Position numbers and translations under genes: made by a program. Below the pieces are notes generated by a model. That model was not told the origin of the DNA. It did no database searches and saw only the letters and a program-made list of their open reading frames with translations. 37,245 nucleotides of DNA, taken from assembly GCA_030040715.1 (NCBI GenBank), contig JASHTF010000089.1, positions 1 through 37,245 of the forward strand, in the 5' to 3' direction. Source of the stretch: Gammaproteobacteria bacterium (GTDB lineage: Bacteria > Pseudomonadota > Gammaproteobacteria > Steroidobacterales > Steroidobacteraceae). Position 1 is the stretch's first letter. The number at the start of each line of letters is the position of its first letter. Shown piece by piece: positions 1 to 8,252 of the stretch.

Positions 1-54
1 CCGAGCAGTGCGTGCTATTGTACCGGTACGCCCCGCCGCGCTGGTTACATTGAA

Positions 55-2061
55 ATGAGATTACTCAGCGAGCGTCTCGTCGGTGTCGGAGACGCAGCCC
101 GCTTGCATCGCCTGCAGCTCGGCGTGGCGCTGTTCGGGGTGCTGGTGATGCTTGCCTACGCGAGCGCGTCCGGTTACGACTCCTGGCGGTCGCATCGCTA
201 TGCGCTCATTGCTACGCATCGCGAGCTCGGCAACACCGCTACGGCATTGGCCGAGCAGACCTCCTGGACCCTGCAGGCCGTTGATGTCCTGCTGCTCGAT
301 ACGGCGCAGTGGTATCAAAGTGAGGGCTACCGACTGCCCCGGAATGCGATCGAGGCGGCGCTGGCGGCGCGCAACGCCGGTGTACCCCCGGTACGCCAAG
401 TGACCATTGTGGACGCAAGTGGACTGCCTCTGTATGGCTCGCGACCTCTGCCCATACACCCGTTCAGTGTCTCCAGCCGGTCATACTTCGTTGCGCAAAG
501 GGATGATCCTGCGGGCGGACTCCTGGTAAGTGATCCACTGGTGACGCGCACTACCGGCATCACGGTTGTCGTCCTGTCGCGCCGGATCGATGACGGCCAA
601 CATCACTTTGCTGGTGTCATCACAGCCTCCGTTGATCTCGATCATCTCAAGCAGCTCTATCAGGCCGTCGATATCCAAGACGGCACCGCGATCCAACTGT
701 TGCAGGACGACGGCACACTGCTGGTGCGAAACCCGCTCAACGTGGACGCGATAGGACGAAAGTTCGCCGCGCTGGTAATGCCACCAAGCAGTCCATACGC
801 GCAGCTCGGCAATCCGCTCGACGGACACAAGGATTTCATTGCGATCGCACCGATCCGAAATACCCATCTCAAACTCGCCGCGACCCGTGTTGCGGCGGTC
901 GCACTTCAGCCCTGGCGCGATGAGACCATTCGGCTCGCCGTGCGTACACTGATTCTTACGCTGATCGGAACAGTCACGATCGCGGTGCTGCTACGGCAGT
1001 TTCGCCGGGTCGCCACGGGCGAGCGGGCCCTGCGCCAGAGTGAGCAGCGCTACGCGCTGGCGATGGAGGGTGCCAACGAGGGACATTGGGATTGGGACAT
1101 CGCCAGCGATCAGTTGTTTCTTTCTCCGAGAATGAAAGTGCTGAGCGGCCTGGCGACACAGAGCAACGTGACCTCGCATGCCACCTGGCTAAGCAAGATC
1201 GAAATGCCTCCCGAGGACCGGACGCTGTTCGAAGACCGGCTGGCCCAGCACTTCCGGGGACTGACGGGCCGCTTCGAGTGTGAATACCGCGTTCGCCAGC
1301 CGGATGGCAACTGGTGCTGGCTGCTGGCGCGCGGCCGTTGCTTGCTCGACGCAGGCGGAACACCGCAGCGATTCGTCGGATCGGCCGTCGATATTACCGC
1401 TCAGAAGCAGGCACTCATCGAAAAGGAGCGGCTTGAGAAACAGCTGAGACAATCGCAGAAGATGGAGGCCATCGGTACCCTGTCCGGTGGTATTGCCCAC
1501 GACTTCAATAACATCCTGGGCTCGATTCTGGGCTATGCCGAACTAGCGCTGGAGCATGTCCCCGAAAGCGGTACCCTGCATCGCTACTTGAATAATGTCA
1601 TGCATGCAACAGAGCGAGCCAAGATGCTTGTTCAGCGCATCCTTGGCTTCAGTCGCAGCGGCCTCAGAGACAAGGTACGGTTTGACGTTCAGTCGGTGGT
1701 GAGCGAGACCCTGGAGCTGCTCGAGGGCTCTCTGCCGGTCGGCATACGGCTGCAGAAGCAGCTCGGCGCCGGCACCGCCGCGGTCATAGGTGATCCGACA
1801 GACCTACATCAAGTCACGATGAATCTTTGTACCAATGCCATTCAAGCGATGGAGCACACTGGTGTGCTCGATGTGACTCTTGAGCGCTGTGAATTGTCAC
1901 GGCGTCGAACGCTCGCGCAGGGCGTGCTGGTACCAGGACCCTACGTCCGGCTCACGGTCAGCGATACCGGGGGCGGCATTCCGGCGGACATCCTGGAGCG
2001 CATATTCGATCCGTTTTTCACCACGAAGGGCGTAGGGGAAGGCACCGGATTGGGCTTGTGA
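55..2061 (+). CDS. Hybrid sensor histidine kinase, N-terminal part ending at a premature in-frame TGA
   Basis: This is a membrane-bound sensor kinase. Membrane segments lie near residues 22-40 and 294-316 and enclose an extracytoplasmic Cache-like sensor domain. A PAS domain follows (about 328-455), then a HisKA domain with the H-box GGIAHDFNNIL (phospho-acceptor His482). The HATPase_c domain has its N-box near residues 589-597 and its D-box VSDTGGGIP (Asp637). The reading frame stops right after GEGTGLGL, exactly where the family continues with Ser or a similar residue followed by a hydrophobic residue and VHGIV. The same frame continues after the stop with LVHGIVSDLGG and a receiver domain, so this was one roughly 839-residue hybrid kinase. 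The ATG at 55 is the start giving a sensible short cytoplasmic N-terminus. The fold without the last ATP-binding helix and strands is probably inactive unless the TGA is read through. The sensed signal is unknown. Confidence 0.9.
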   Translation: MRLLSERLVGVGDAARLHRLQLGVALFGVLVMLAYASASGYDSWRSHRYALIATHRELGNTATALAEQTSWTLQAVDVLLLDTAQWYQSEGYRLPRNAIEAALAARNAGVPPVRQVTIVDASGLPLYGSRPLPIHPFSVSSRSYFVAQRDDPAGGLLVSDPLVTRTTGITVVVLSRRIDDGQHHFAGVITASVDLDHLKQLYQAVDIQDGTAIQLLQDDGTLLVRNPLNVDAIGRKFAALVMPPSSPYAQLGNPLDGHKDFIAIAPIRNTHLKLAATRVAAVALQPWRDETIRLAVRTLILTLIGTVTIAVLLRQFRRVATGERALRQSEQRYALAMEGANEGHWDWDIASDQLFLSPRMKVLSGLATQSNVTSHATWLSKIEMPPEDRTLFEDRLAQHFRGLTGRFECEYRVRQPDGNWCWLLARGRCLLDAGGTPQRFVGSAVDITAQKQALIEKERLEKQLRQSQKMEAIGTLSGGIAHDFNNILGSILGYAELALEHVPESGTLHRYLNNVMHATERAKMLVQRILGFSRSGLRDKVRFDVQSVVSETLELLEGSLPVGIRLQKQLGAGTAAVIGDPTDLHQVTMNLCTNAIQAMEHTGVLDVTLERCELSRRRTLAQGVLVPGPYVRLTVSDTGGGIPADILERIFDPFFTTKGVGEGTGLGL

Positions 2062-2064
2062 CTG

Positions 2065-2574
2065 GTGCACGGCATCGTGAGCGATCTGGGTGGGGCAATA
2101 GACGTCGCGTCGAAGGTGGGGCAGGGAACGCGGTTCGATATCTGGCTGCCGGTGGCAGGCGAGGCGGCAACGCCGGCCCTCGAGCCGTTCCGCGCAGTGC
2201 CTCTTGGCCATGGACAAGTCGTCATGGTTGTCGACGACGAGCGCGCGCTGGTGGGGCTCGCCGAAGAGAGCATCGCTCGACTCGGCTACGAGCCAGTCGG
2301 ATTTGACTCCAGTCTGGCGGCGCTGCAGGCGTTTCGAGCCGCTCCGCATCGCTTCGACGTGGTCCTCACCGACGAGTCGATGCCAGATCTGGTCGGTACC
2401 GAACTCGCAAAAGAGATCCGGACTCTTCGGCCGTCCGTGCCGATCATTCTGATGACGGGATTTGGCGGCGTACAGCTCGCCAGCCGCGGAGCCGATGTGG
2501 GTGTCAACGAGATCCTGCGCAAGCCGCTGCGCAGCCGTGACCTCGCCGAGTCGCTTGCGCGCGCGTTGGCGTAG
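2065..2574 (+). CDS. Detached C-terminal part of the hybrid kinase: end of HATPase_c plus receiver domain
   Basis: This segment is in the same frame as the kinase and follows its TGA by one codon. It begins with the end of the ATP-binding domain (HGIVSDLGGAIDVASKVGQG, then TRFDIWLP). It then carries a complete receiver domain with the acidic pair in VVDDE, a phospho-acceptor Asp in VVLTDESMPD (residue 103 counted from 2065) and the conserved Lys in LRKPL. The GTG at 2065 is only a formal start and has no convincing Shine-Dalgarno sequence. Expression would need readthrough of the TGA or re-initiation. It ends five bases before the next response regulator, so the two belong to one operon. I read it as part of a broken gene or a sequencing error rather than an independent gene. 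Confidence 0.75.
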   Translation: MHGIVSDLGGAIDVASKVGQGTRFDIWLPVAGEAATPALEPFRAVPLGHGQVVMVVDDERALVGLAEESIARLGYEPVGFDSSLAALQAFRAAPHRFDVVLTDESMPDLVGTELAKEIRTLRPSVPIILMTGFGGVQLASRGADVGVNEILRKPLRSRDLAESLARALA

Positions 2575-2579
2575 CGCAG

Positions 2580-3326
2580 GTGACCTCAGTCGTGAGCAGT
2601 TTGGATGTGGTCCGTCCGCGCATATTGGTCGTTGATGACGACCCGCAAATTCGGGCGTTGTTGACGGAGTATCTCGGAGAGAGCGGTCTACGCGTCAGCT
2701 CCGCAGCCGACAGTCAGCAAATGACTCAGATCTTGACCGACGAGGCGATCGATCTGGTGGTTTTGGATCTGCGTCTCGGGGGTGAAGATGGCATGGCGAT
2801 CGCGCGCTGTCTGCGTAGCCAGAACGCGATCCCGATCATCCTGCTTACGGGGTTACGAGATGAGGCCGATCGCGTGATCGGGCTTGAGCTCGGTGCCGAC
2901 GACTACGTGACCAAACCCTTCAGTCCGCGTGAGCTACTGGCGCGCATTCGCGCAGTACTGCGGCGCGCCGGGGGCGCTGGCGCAGGTCCAGAACAGCGCG
3001 AGCCTCGAGCGTACCGATTTGGAGAATTCGAGCTCAACGTACGTACCCGGCGGCTTAAGCGAGCGGATGGTCGAAACTTGTCCCTTACCAACGGCGAATT
3101 CAATCTGCTCGCTGCTCTGGTGGCAGCTCCGCAGCGCGTTCTGACGCGAGATCAATTGCTCGAAGCGAGTCGTGTGCACGACAACGAAGTCTATGATCGC
3201 GCGATCGACATTCAGGTGCTGCGATTGCGACGCAAGATAGAGACAGACCCCGCACAGCCGCAGTATATCGTGACGGAACGTGGCGTCGGCTATATCTTCA
3301 ACGCCGCAGTGGAAGTAATCTACTGA
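2580..3326 (+). CDS. OmpR/PhoB-family response regulator
   Basis: This is a DNA-binding response regulator of 248 residues, a normal OmpR-family length. The receiver domain (about 12-125) shows ILVVDDDPQIR, phospho-acceptor Asp63 in VVLDLRLGG and Lys112 in VTKPFS. The C-terminal winged helix (about 145-245) shows LTNGEFNLLAALV, RVLTRDQLLEASR, the RAIDIQVLRLRRKIE recognition region and the terminal wing ERGVGYIF. The GTG start at 2580 lies five bases after the hybrid-kinase frame; a second GTG at 2592 is possible. Tight coupling to the kinase suggests a cognate pair, although the kinase is interrupted. The target genes cannot be inferred. Confidence 0.93.
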   Translation: MTSVVSSLDVVRPRILVVDDDPQIRALLTEYLGESGLRVSSAADSQQMTQILTDEAIDLVVLDLRLGGEDGMAIARCLRSQNAIPIILLTGLRDEADRVIGLELGADDYVTKPFSPRELLARIRAVLRRAGGAGAGPEQREPRAYRFGEFELNVRTRRLKRADGRNLSLTNGEFNLLAALVAAPQRVLTRDQLLEASRVHDNEVYDRAIDIQVLRLRRKIETDPAQPQYIVTERGVGYIFNAAVEVIY

Positions 3327-3500
3327 ATGCAGCGCGGAGGATATCAGTTTCATTGGATTGTTTGTCGGTCTGCAGCAGCCGGTCCGGAAACAATCTGGTC
3401 GGTAATTGTCCGAGCGAGATCGTCAATCGAGCGATCGGACGCCACCCCCATCCGCCCCCACGTCCATGGCAAACAGGTTCTCGAAACAGGCGGAGGTGTG

Positions 3501-4004
3501 ATGCAGCCTTGGACACAATTTTACGCCGCGATCGGCACCGCCTCTGCGGCGCTGCTCGGTCTTTTGTTTGTTGCGGTCTCAATCAACGTTTCAGCGGCAT
3601 TTGGCCCTGACGAGGCGGTTTCCAGGCGACTGACGGAACAGGCCTTCCAGAATTATCTTGCGGTAATGATGGTGGCGTTTTTGGCACTGTTTCCCGGCAT
3701 CGAAACGACGACCTTCGGTATGGTCACCCTGATCACCACGGCCGGTTGGTCAATCTGGGTGGTGATCAGATTTTGGCAGACGCTCGCCCAACGTCTGGAA
3801 CGGCGGTCATGGATCTACTCCGTACGACGACACGTGGCGTCACTGAGCGGGTTTGTGATCCTGTTGGTCGCGGCGTTTCGCATGGCCCTGAACCGAGGTG
3901 CGTCCTACGACCTGCTCGCGTCCGCAACCCTGGTCCTGTTGTTCTCGGCGACTACGGTGTCCTGGGAGTTGCTGAGGCGCATCGCAAAGCGCCGCTCGGG
4001 GTAA
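3501..4004 (+). CDS. Small multi-pass membrane protein of unknown function
   Basis: This is a 167-residue integral membrane protein with about four hydrophobic segments: a first one after MQPWTQFYAAIG (GLLFVAVSINV region), then YLAVMMVAFLALF, then TLITTAGWSIWVVI, and two C-terminal stretches around GFVILLVAAF and LLASATLVLLF. The ATG at 3501 is chosen over upstream in-frame codons because GGAGG lies five bases upstream and the protein then starts directly with the typical W-x-x-F-Y motif before the first helix. I recall similar uncharacterised membrane proteins with an N-terminal W..FY...G...A.L.GLLFVA.S pattern in many proteobacteria, but no function can be named. The 174 bases before it hold no other gene. 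Confidence 0.75.
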   Translation: MQPWTQFYAAIGTASAALLGLLFVAVSINVSAAFGPDEAVSRRLTEQAFQNYLAVMMVAFLALFPGIETTTFGMVTLITTAGWSIWVVIRFWQTLAQRLERRSWIYSVRRHVASLSGFVILLVAAFRMALNRGASYDLLASATLVLLFSATTVSWELLRRIAKRRSG

Positions 4005-4178
4005 TGCCCAGCTCAGGCACTGACTGCCTGGTCTGCGATCACTCGGAGCCACGAAGACGCGGCCGACTGGTCGGGGTCAGACAGTGCTACGCTTCACGGA
4101 GCGTGGGGCCGCATCGCAGTGCGACGGCGCTGCGGGCGCAAGACCCGCGTACTGTCTCTTCGGCTTGAGGACTGTCGC

Positions 4179-4898
4179 ATGCCCGATGTTAGCGCGCGCA
4201 ATTACCCTGTCGGTACGCTCAACCGTGTGAAACGCCGTCCGGATCGGGGCCATTACGATCACGAGACGGTGCACCGACTGCTCGACGCGGCGGCTCTCGC
4301 TCACGTGTCTTACGTCGTCGACGGCTGGCCGTTTTGCACGCCCACGCTTTTCTGGCGCGAGCACCAACGGCTTTACTGGCACGGCAGCAACTCGAGCCGG
4401 ATGCTGAAGAGTGTCTCCAGCGGCCAACGTGCATGCCTCACGGTCACACACTTTGACAGCCTCGTGCTCGCGCGCTGTGGTTTCAACCATTCGGCCGACT
4501 ATCGGTCGGTGATGGCATTTGGTTGCGCGCGTCTTGTCGACGACCTTGCCGAGAAGCGACAGGCGCTCAAAATGATGGTAGATCGGCTGTTCCCGAATCG
4601 GACGGCCTTGCTGCGCCAATCGACCGAACAGGAGATAAACGCGACGACGGTGGTAGCGATGGACATCGAGCGGGCCTCCGCGAAGATCCGGTGCAAAGGC
4701 GTCGTCGATGAGGAGGGTGACTATGCTCTGCCGATCTATGCGGAGCGCATCCCGCTGACGCTCGTCTGCGGTGTTCCGGAGCCCTGTCCGCGCCTGCTAC
4801 AAGGCGTGCAGCGCCCGATCGGCCTCGAACAGTATCGTGACGGTAACCCGCTTGAGACCGCGGTGCTCGCCGCGCACCGGTCAACATACCGTGACTGA
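4179..4898 (+). CDS. Pyridoxamine 5'-phosphate oxidase (PNPOx)-family flavin-binding protein
   Basis: This is a cytoplasmic protein of about 239 residues with the split beta-barrel of FMN- or F420-binding PNPOx-like proteins, of the kind related to nitroimidazole-resistance (NimA-like) proteins. Visible family features are HVSYVVDGWPFCTPTLFW near the N-terminus, the glycine/serine phosphate-binding region WHGSNSSRML, then CLTVTHFDSLVLARCGFNHSADYRSVMAFG and a C-terminal domain with MDIERASAKIRCKG. The substrate is unknown. The ATG at 4179 is preferred because GAGG sits eight bases upstream; an upstream in-frame start would add an Arg-rich leader that does not look like the family. It converges on ygiQ and has no partner gene. 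Confidence 0.85.
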   Translation: MPDVSARNYPVGTLNRVKRRPDRGHYDHETVHRLLDAAALAHVSYVVDGWPFCTPTLFWREHQRLYWHGSNSSRMLKSVSSGQRACLTVTHFDSLVLARCGFNHSADYRSVMAFGCARLVDDLAEKRQALKMMVDRLFPNRTALLRQSTEQEINATTVVAMDIERASAKIRCKGVVDEEGDYALPIYAERIPLTLVCGVPEPCPRLLQGVQRPIGLEQYRDGNPLETAVLAAHRSTYRD

Positions 4899-4983
4899 GA
4901 AACCCCGCAGGCGTGGATCATGACGAGAAGCGCACCAGCGTATTGGTCTGCGTCGGGGATAAACAGTGCGGCCGCCACCGCGC

Positions 4984-7194
4984 TCAACGTCTACGCCGCA
5001 GCGCCTTTGCGCGCCTGCGAGCGCTACGGCGAGGCGCCGCCGGCGTCCGCGGTAGACCGGTGTGCTGGGTGCGGAAGGGCCGGCTGTTCGCGGGCGTGCG
5101 GTGACCTTCGCCTTGCCGGTCGGTACCGGACGGCCGGTGGGCGGGTACCAGCTGATGCTTACCGCTGCCGATCAGATCCGCGCGCCCCATGTGGCGCAGT
5201 GCTTCGCGCAGAACCGGCCAGTTATTGGGGTCGTGATAGCGCAGGAACGCCTTGTGCAGTCGCCGCACCCGCAGTCCCTTCGGTATGGCTACGGTCTCAC
5301 TGTCCCGCGTGATACGCCGGAGCGGATTCTTGCCGCTGTGGTACATCGCGGTCGCGGTCGCCATCGGCGACGGTAGGAACGCCTGCACCTGATCGGCGCG
5401 GTAGCCGTTGCGCTTGAGCCATAGCGCGAGCTCGAGCATGTCCTGATCGCTCGTGCCCGGGTGCGCGGCGATGAAGTAAGGAATCAGGTACTGCTCTTTG
5501 CCCGCATGCTTGGAATAGCGATCGAACAGCTCCTTGAAGCGGTAGTAGCTGCCGACCCCAGGCTTCATCATCTTCGACAGCGGCCCCTCGGCGATGTGCT
5601 CGGGCGCGATCTTAAGATACCCGCCGACGTGGTGCTCGGCGAGCTCGCGCACGTACTCGGGCGATTCGACCGCCAGGTCGTAGCGCACGCCGGATGCGAT
5701 CAGGACTTTCTTGATGCCGGGCAGTGCGCGCGCCTTGCGATAGAGCTCAATCAACGACGAGTGATCGGTGTTCAGATTAGGGCAGATGCCCGGAAACACG
5801 CACGACGGCCGGCGGCACGCGCTCTCGATCTCGCGACTCTTGCAGGCGAGCCTATACATGTTCGCGGTCGGGCCGCCGAGGTCCGAGATCACGCCGGTGA
5901 AGCCCGGCACCGTGTCGCGGATCTGTTCGATCTCGCGCAGCACCGACGCCTCCGAACGGCTCTGAATGATGCGACCCTCGTGCTCAGTGATCGAGCAGAA
6001 CGTGCAGCCGCCGAAGCAGCCGCGCTGAATCGCGACCGAGAAGCGAATCATCTTGTAGGCGGGGATCTGGGCGCTGCCGTAGCTCGGATGCGGCCGACGC
6101 TGGAACGGCAGGCCATAAACCCAATCCATCTCCGCAGTCGTCAACGGAATCGGGGGCGGATTGAGCCAAACGTCCTGGGAGCCGTGCCGCTGCACCAGTG
6201 CGCGCGCATTGCCCGGGTTCGACTCGAGATGCAGGATGCGCGAGGCGTGTGCATACAATACCGCATCGTTCGCCGCCTGCTCGTAGCTCGGCAGGCGAAT
6301 CACGCTGCGCTCGCGCTCGCTGTTGCGCACGCGGCGCATGAAGCGCACAACCTGTGCGCCCGAGGCATCCCTCGCTGCCGGTGCCGCTGACACTCCAGCG
6401 TCAGGGGCGAGCGCAGGACTCACAGCGTACGGATCTACGGGCGGCGCCACGGGCCCCGGCGCCTCGAGGTGCGTCGAATCGATCTCGATCCACGCGCCGT
6501 CCAGTCGGCGCCCGGCAAATACGGTGCCGCGCACATCGCGGATGTCCTCGAGGCGCTCACCGGCCGCCATACGCCGGGCGATCTCACAGATCGCGCGCTC
6601 ACCGTTGCCGTAGACCAGCAGGTCCGCCTTGGCATCGAGCAGCACCGAGCGCCGTACTTTCTCCGACCAGTAGTCGAAGTGGGCAATGCGCCGTAGCGAG
6701 GCCTCGATGCCGCCAATCACCACCGAAACGCCGCGATAGGCTTCGCGTGCGCGCTGCGCGTAGACGATCACCGAGCGGTCCGGCCGCCGCCCAGCCTCGC
6801 CACCGGGCGTGTAAGCATCGTCGCTGCGAACGCGCCGGTCCGCTGTGTAGCGATTGACCATCGAGTCCATGTTGCCAGCCGTGATACCAAAGAACAGGCG
6901 CGGCGGCCCGAGCGCGCGAAATGCCTCGGGACTGCGCCAGTCCGGTTGCGCGATGATGCCAACGCGTAGCCCCTGCGCCTCGAGAACGCGGCCGATGATC
7001 GCCATACCGAAGCTGGGGTGGTCCACATAGGCGTCGCCGGTGACGATGATCACGTCGCATTGGACCCAGCCGAGGGCAAACATTTCGGAGCGCGACATGG
7101 GAAGGAACGGTGCTGCAGCGTCTCGGCGCGCAACGGCGTTGGGACGAACGTCATCCGGGATATGGAGACTGCGCAGATCAGGTGCTGGGAGCAT
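4984..7194 (-). CDS. ygiQ: YgiQ family radical SAM protein
   Basis: This is a cytoplasmic radical S-adenosylmethionine protein of 736 residues, close to the usual length of the family. The N-terminal domain contains [15 protein letters not shown] and [13 protein letters not shown], both characteristic of YgiQ. The iron-sulfur binding motif is [10 protein letters not shown], with Cys393, Cys397 and Cys400 in the CxxxCxxC spacing, followed by [14 protein letters not shown]. The C-terminal tail is short and very rich in Arg and Lys. The reaction catalysed is not established for the family. The ATG at 7194 gives the expected residues ahead of the conserved APFLPMSR block; an internal Met in that block would cut it away. 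It is transcribed alone and converges with the PNPOx gene. Confidence 0.95.
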   Translation of the reverse strand: MLPAPDLRSLHIPDDVRPNAVARRDAAAPFLPMSRSEMFALGWVQCDVIIVTGDAYVDHPSFGMAIIGRVLEAQGLRVGIIAQPDWRSPEAFRALGPPRLFFGITAGNMDSMVNRYTADRRVRSDDAYTPGGEAGRRPDRSVIVYAQRAREAYRGVSVVIGGIEASLRRIAHFDYWSEKVRRSVLLDAKADLLVYGNGERAICEIARRMAAGERLEDIRDVRGTVFAGRRLDGAWIEIDSTHLEAPGPVAPPVDPYAVSPALAPDAGVSAAPAARDASGAQVVRFMRRVRNSERERSVIRLPSYEQAANDAVLYAHASRILHLESNPGNARALVQRHGSQDVWLNPPPIPLTTAEMDWVYGLPFQRRPHPSYGSAQIPAYKMIRFSVAIQRGCFGGCTFCSITEHEGRIIQSRSEASVLREIEQIRDTVPGFTGVISDLGGPTANMYRLACKSREIESACRRPSCVFPGICPNLNTDHSSLIELYRKARALPGIKKVLIASGVRYDLAVESPEYVRELAEHHVGGYLKIAPEHIAEGPLSKMMKPGVGSYYRFKELFDRYSKHAGKEQYLIPYFIAAHPGTSDQDMLELALWLKRNGYRADQVQAFLPSPMATATAMYHSGKNPLRRITRDSETVAIPKGLRVRRLHKAFLRYHDPNNWPVLREALRHMGRADLIGSGKHQLVPAHRPSGTDRQGEGHRTPANSRPFRTQHTGLPRTPAAPRRSARRRAKALRRRR

Positions 7195-7214
7195 CGGAGG
7201 GGATTATAGAAGGT

Positions 7215-7669
7215 GTGCACGCCGCAGTAATGAGCGCCTGGATCGCGCTCTATATCCTGTAAACGGGTCCAGTGGCCTCCGGTAACGTGACGCTACATCG
7301 GCGCCTTGGCGCAGCGTGGATGGCTTTCTCGACACTTTTCCTGCTTGCCGTGCTATGGCGCAAGCGCCCCGAATTCCATCGACGCTTCATGTTTCTGGCG
7401 ACCTGGTGGCCTGACGCACGCTGGTTTTGCGCGCTTCCCGCTGCTGGATTCTTGGCCTGACTTTTGCGCAGTTTTACGTCGGGGTGGATGCTCTCGTGCT
7501 CATCGCAATGGTGCGTGATGTCATCGTTCAGCGCCGAATACACATCGTGTACTGGGTAGCACTGCCCCTGATTGTCATCAGGCAATTGCTTGCCTGTGGG
7601 TTGACACGAAGGGGCGCCGTGATGGGCGGCGGACGGAGGATCAGCAGGTACTTGGCTGTTTGTCTGTAA
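7215..7669 (+). pseudogene. Decayed integral membrane protein gene (stop codon plus two frameshifts)
   Basis: Conserved-looking membrane-protein sequence runs through all three forward frames in order. From 7215 one frame reads HAAVMSAWIALYIL, hits TAA at 7260-7262 and resumes with GNVTLHRRLGAAWMAF and RKRPEFHRRFMFLAT. Around 7400 the match moves to the next frame (HAGFARFPLLDSW). Near 7450 it moves to the third frame (FAQFYVGVDALVLIAMVRD, then HIVYWVALPLIVIRQLLA). This is the pattern of a multi-pass membrane family that I recall with GNV.LHRRLG and RRPE.HRR.M.LAT motifs. The first hydrophobic segment after LHRRLG also looks shortened. The 5' end abuts the ygiQ start region, so the original start is missing. 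No function is assigned; the gene is dead. Confidence 0.7.
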
Positions 7670-7967
7670 ATCGAACTTCTGCTTCGCGGGCTTTTTTCAA
7701 GTACGCTCGCAGCGCCTCAGCCTTATCGCGGATACCCTTGGCGGCATCTACGCGATGGCACTCGGGCTTGTCATTTGCGTCGCTACCGGAATCTGGTGAA
7801 TGCGATACGCCGCCGCCATCGGTTCCCGAACGCCCGCGCTCATCCCCGCCCTCGGGCAGCTGCGCGATCACTTGCTCACCGGCCAAGTATCGAGCGATGA
7901 GATCCGGATCATGCCCCAACGACAATTCCGCACACCGCTTCAGGTAACGGCGTTTTCGCGGGGTCAT
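7641..7967 (-). CDS. Hypothetical protein, possibly a remnant of a phage-associated ORF
   Basis: This is a 108-residue hydrophilic ORF. Its N-terminal half (TPRKRRYLKRCAELSLGHDP, then DLIARYLAGEQVIAQL) is followed by a low-complexity Gly/Ser/Asp linker. The C-terminal segment AAKGIRDKAEALRAYLKKAR resembles the start of a helix found in phage-associated proteins of unknown function (IRDKA.A...YAKQA). A weak purine stretch precedes the ATG at 7967. No domain with a known function is visible and the C-terminus looks cut off. It lies next to a decayed gene, so it may be a fragment itself. An ORF on the other strand over the same bases is less plausible. Confidence 0.35.
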   Translation of the reverse strand: MTPRKRRYLKRCAELSLGHDPDLIARYLAGEQVIAQLPEGGDERGRSGTDGGGVSHSPDSGSDANDKPECHRVDAAKGIRDKAEALRAYLKKAREAEVRFTDKQPSTC

Positions 7968-8252
7968 GTTGCTGTTCCCCTGTCAGTTGAGCCGCCTGCC
8001 AAGTGTAACTCGGTCGCATGGGCGTAAGAAGCCTTTGAACAGCGCCGCAGTGCAGCACGTCCTCGACAGTTCCGGCCGTGCAAGCAGCGGAACTTCAGGG
8101 TTGCCCGAGCCCCAGGGGGCCGGTTATCCGCAGCGCCACCGCTGGCTCAGCCGGCGCCGATGTGGGCCTGCAGCGCTCCAGCTGCTGTTAGCGCGCCGAT
8201 AGGGTTTCGGGGAGAAGAGCTTCTGTCGTCAAGAGCGGCACGCCACTCAAGC
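7968..8252. other. Intergenic stretch without a recognisable gene
   Basis: These 285 bases lie between the hypothetical ORF and the end of the c-di-GMP protein. Short frames exist but none has a Shine-Dalgarno sequence, a recognisable domain or a credible composition. I see no tRNA-like cloverleaf and no strong terminator. Confidence 0.5.

Noticed and set aside
2059-2061. TGA as a selenocysteine codon
   Set aside because: The position is normally Ser or similar in histidine kinases, has no redox role, and no SelC or SECIS-like hairpin was noticed.
5461-6390. Long forward-strand frame (309 residues) opposite ygiQ
   Set aside because: It is the complement of a well-supported radical SAM gene, has no ribosome site and no recognisable domain; long antisense frames are expected in GC-rich DNA.
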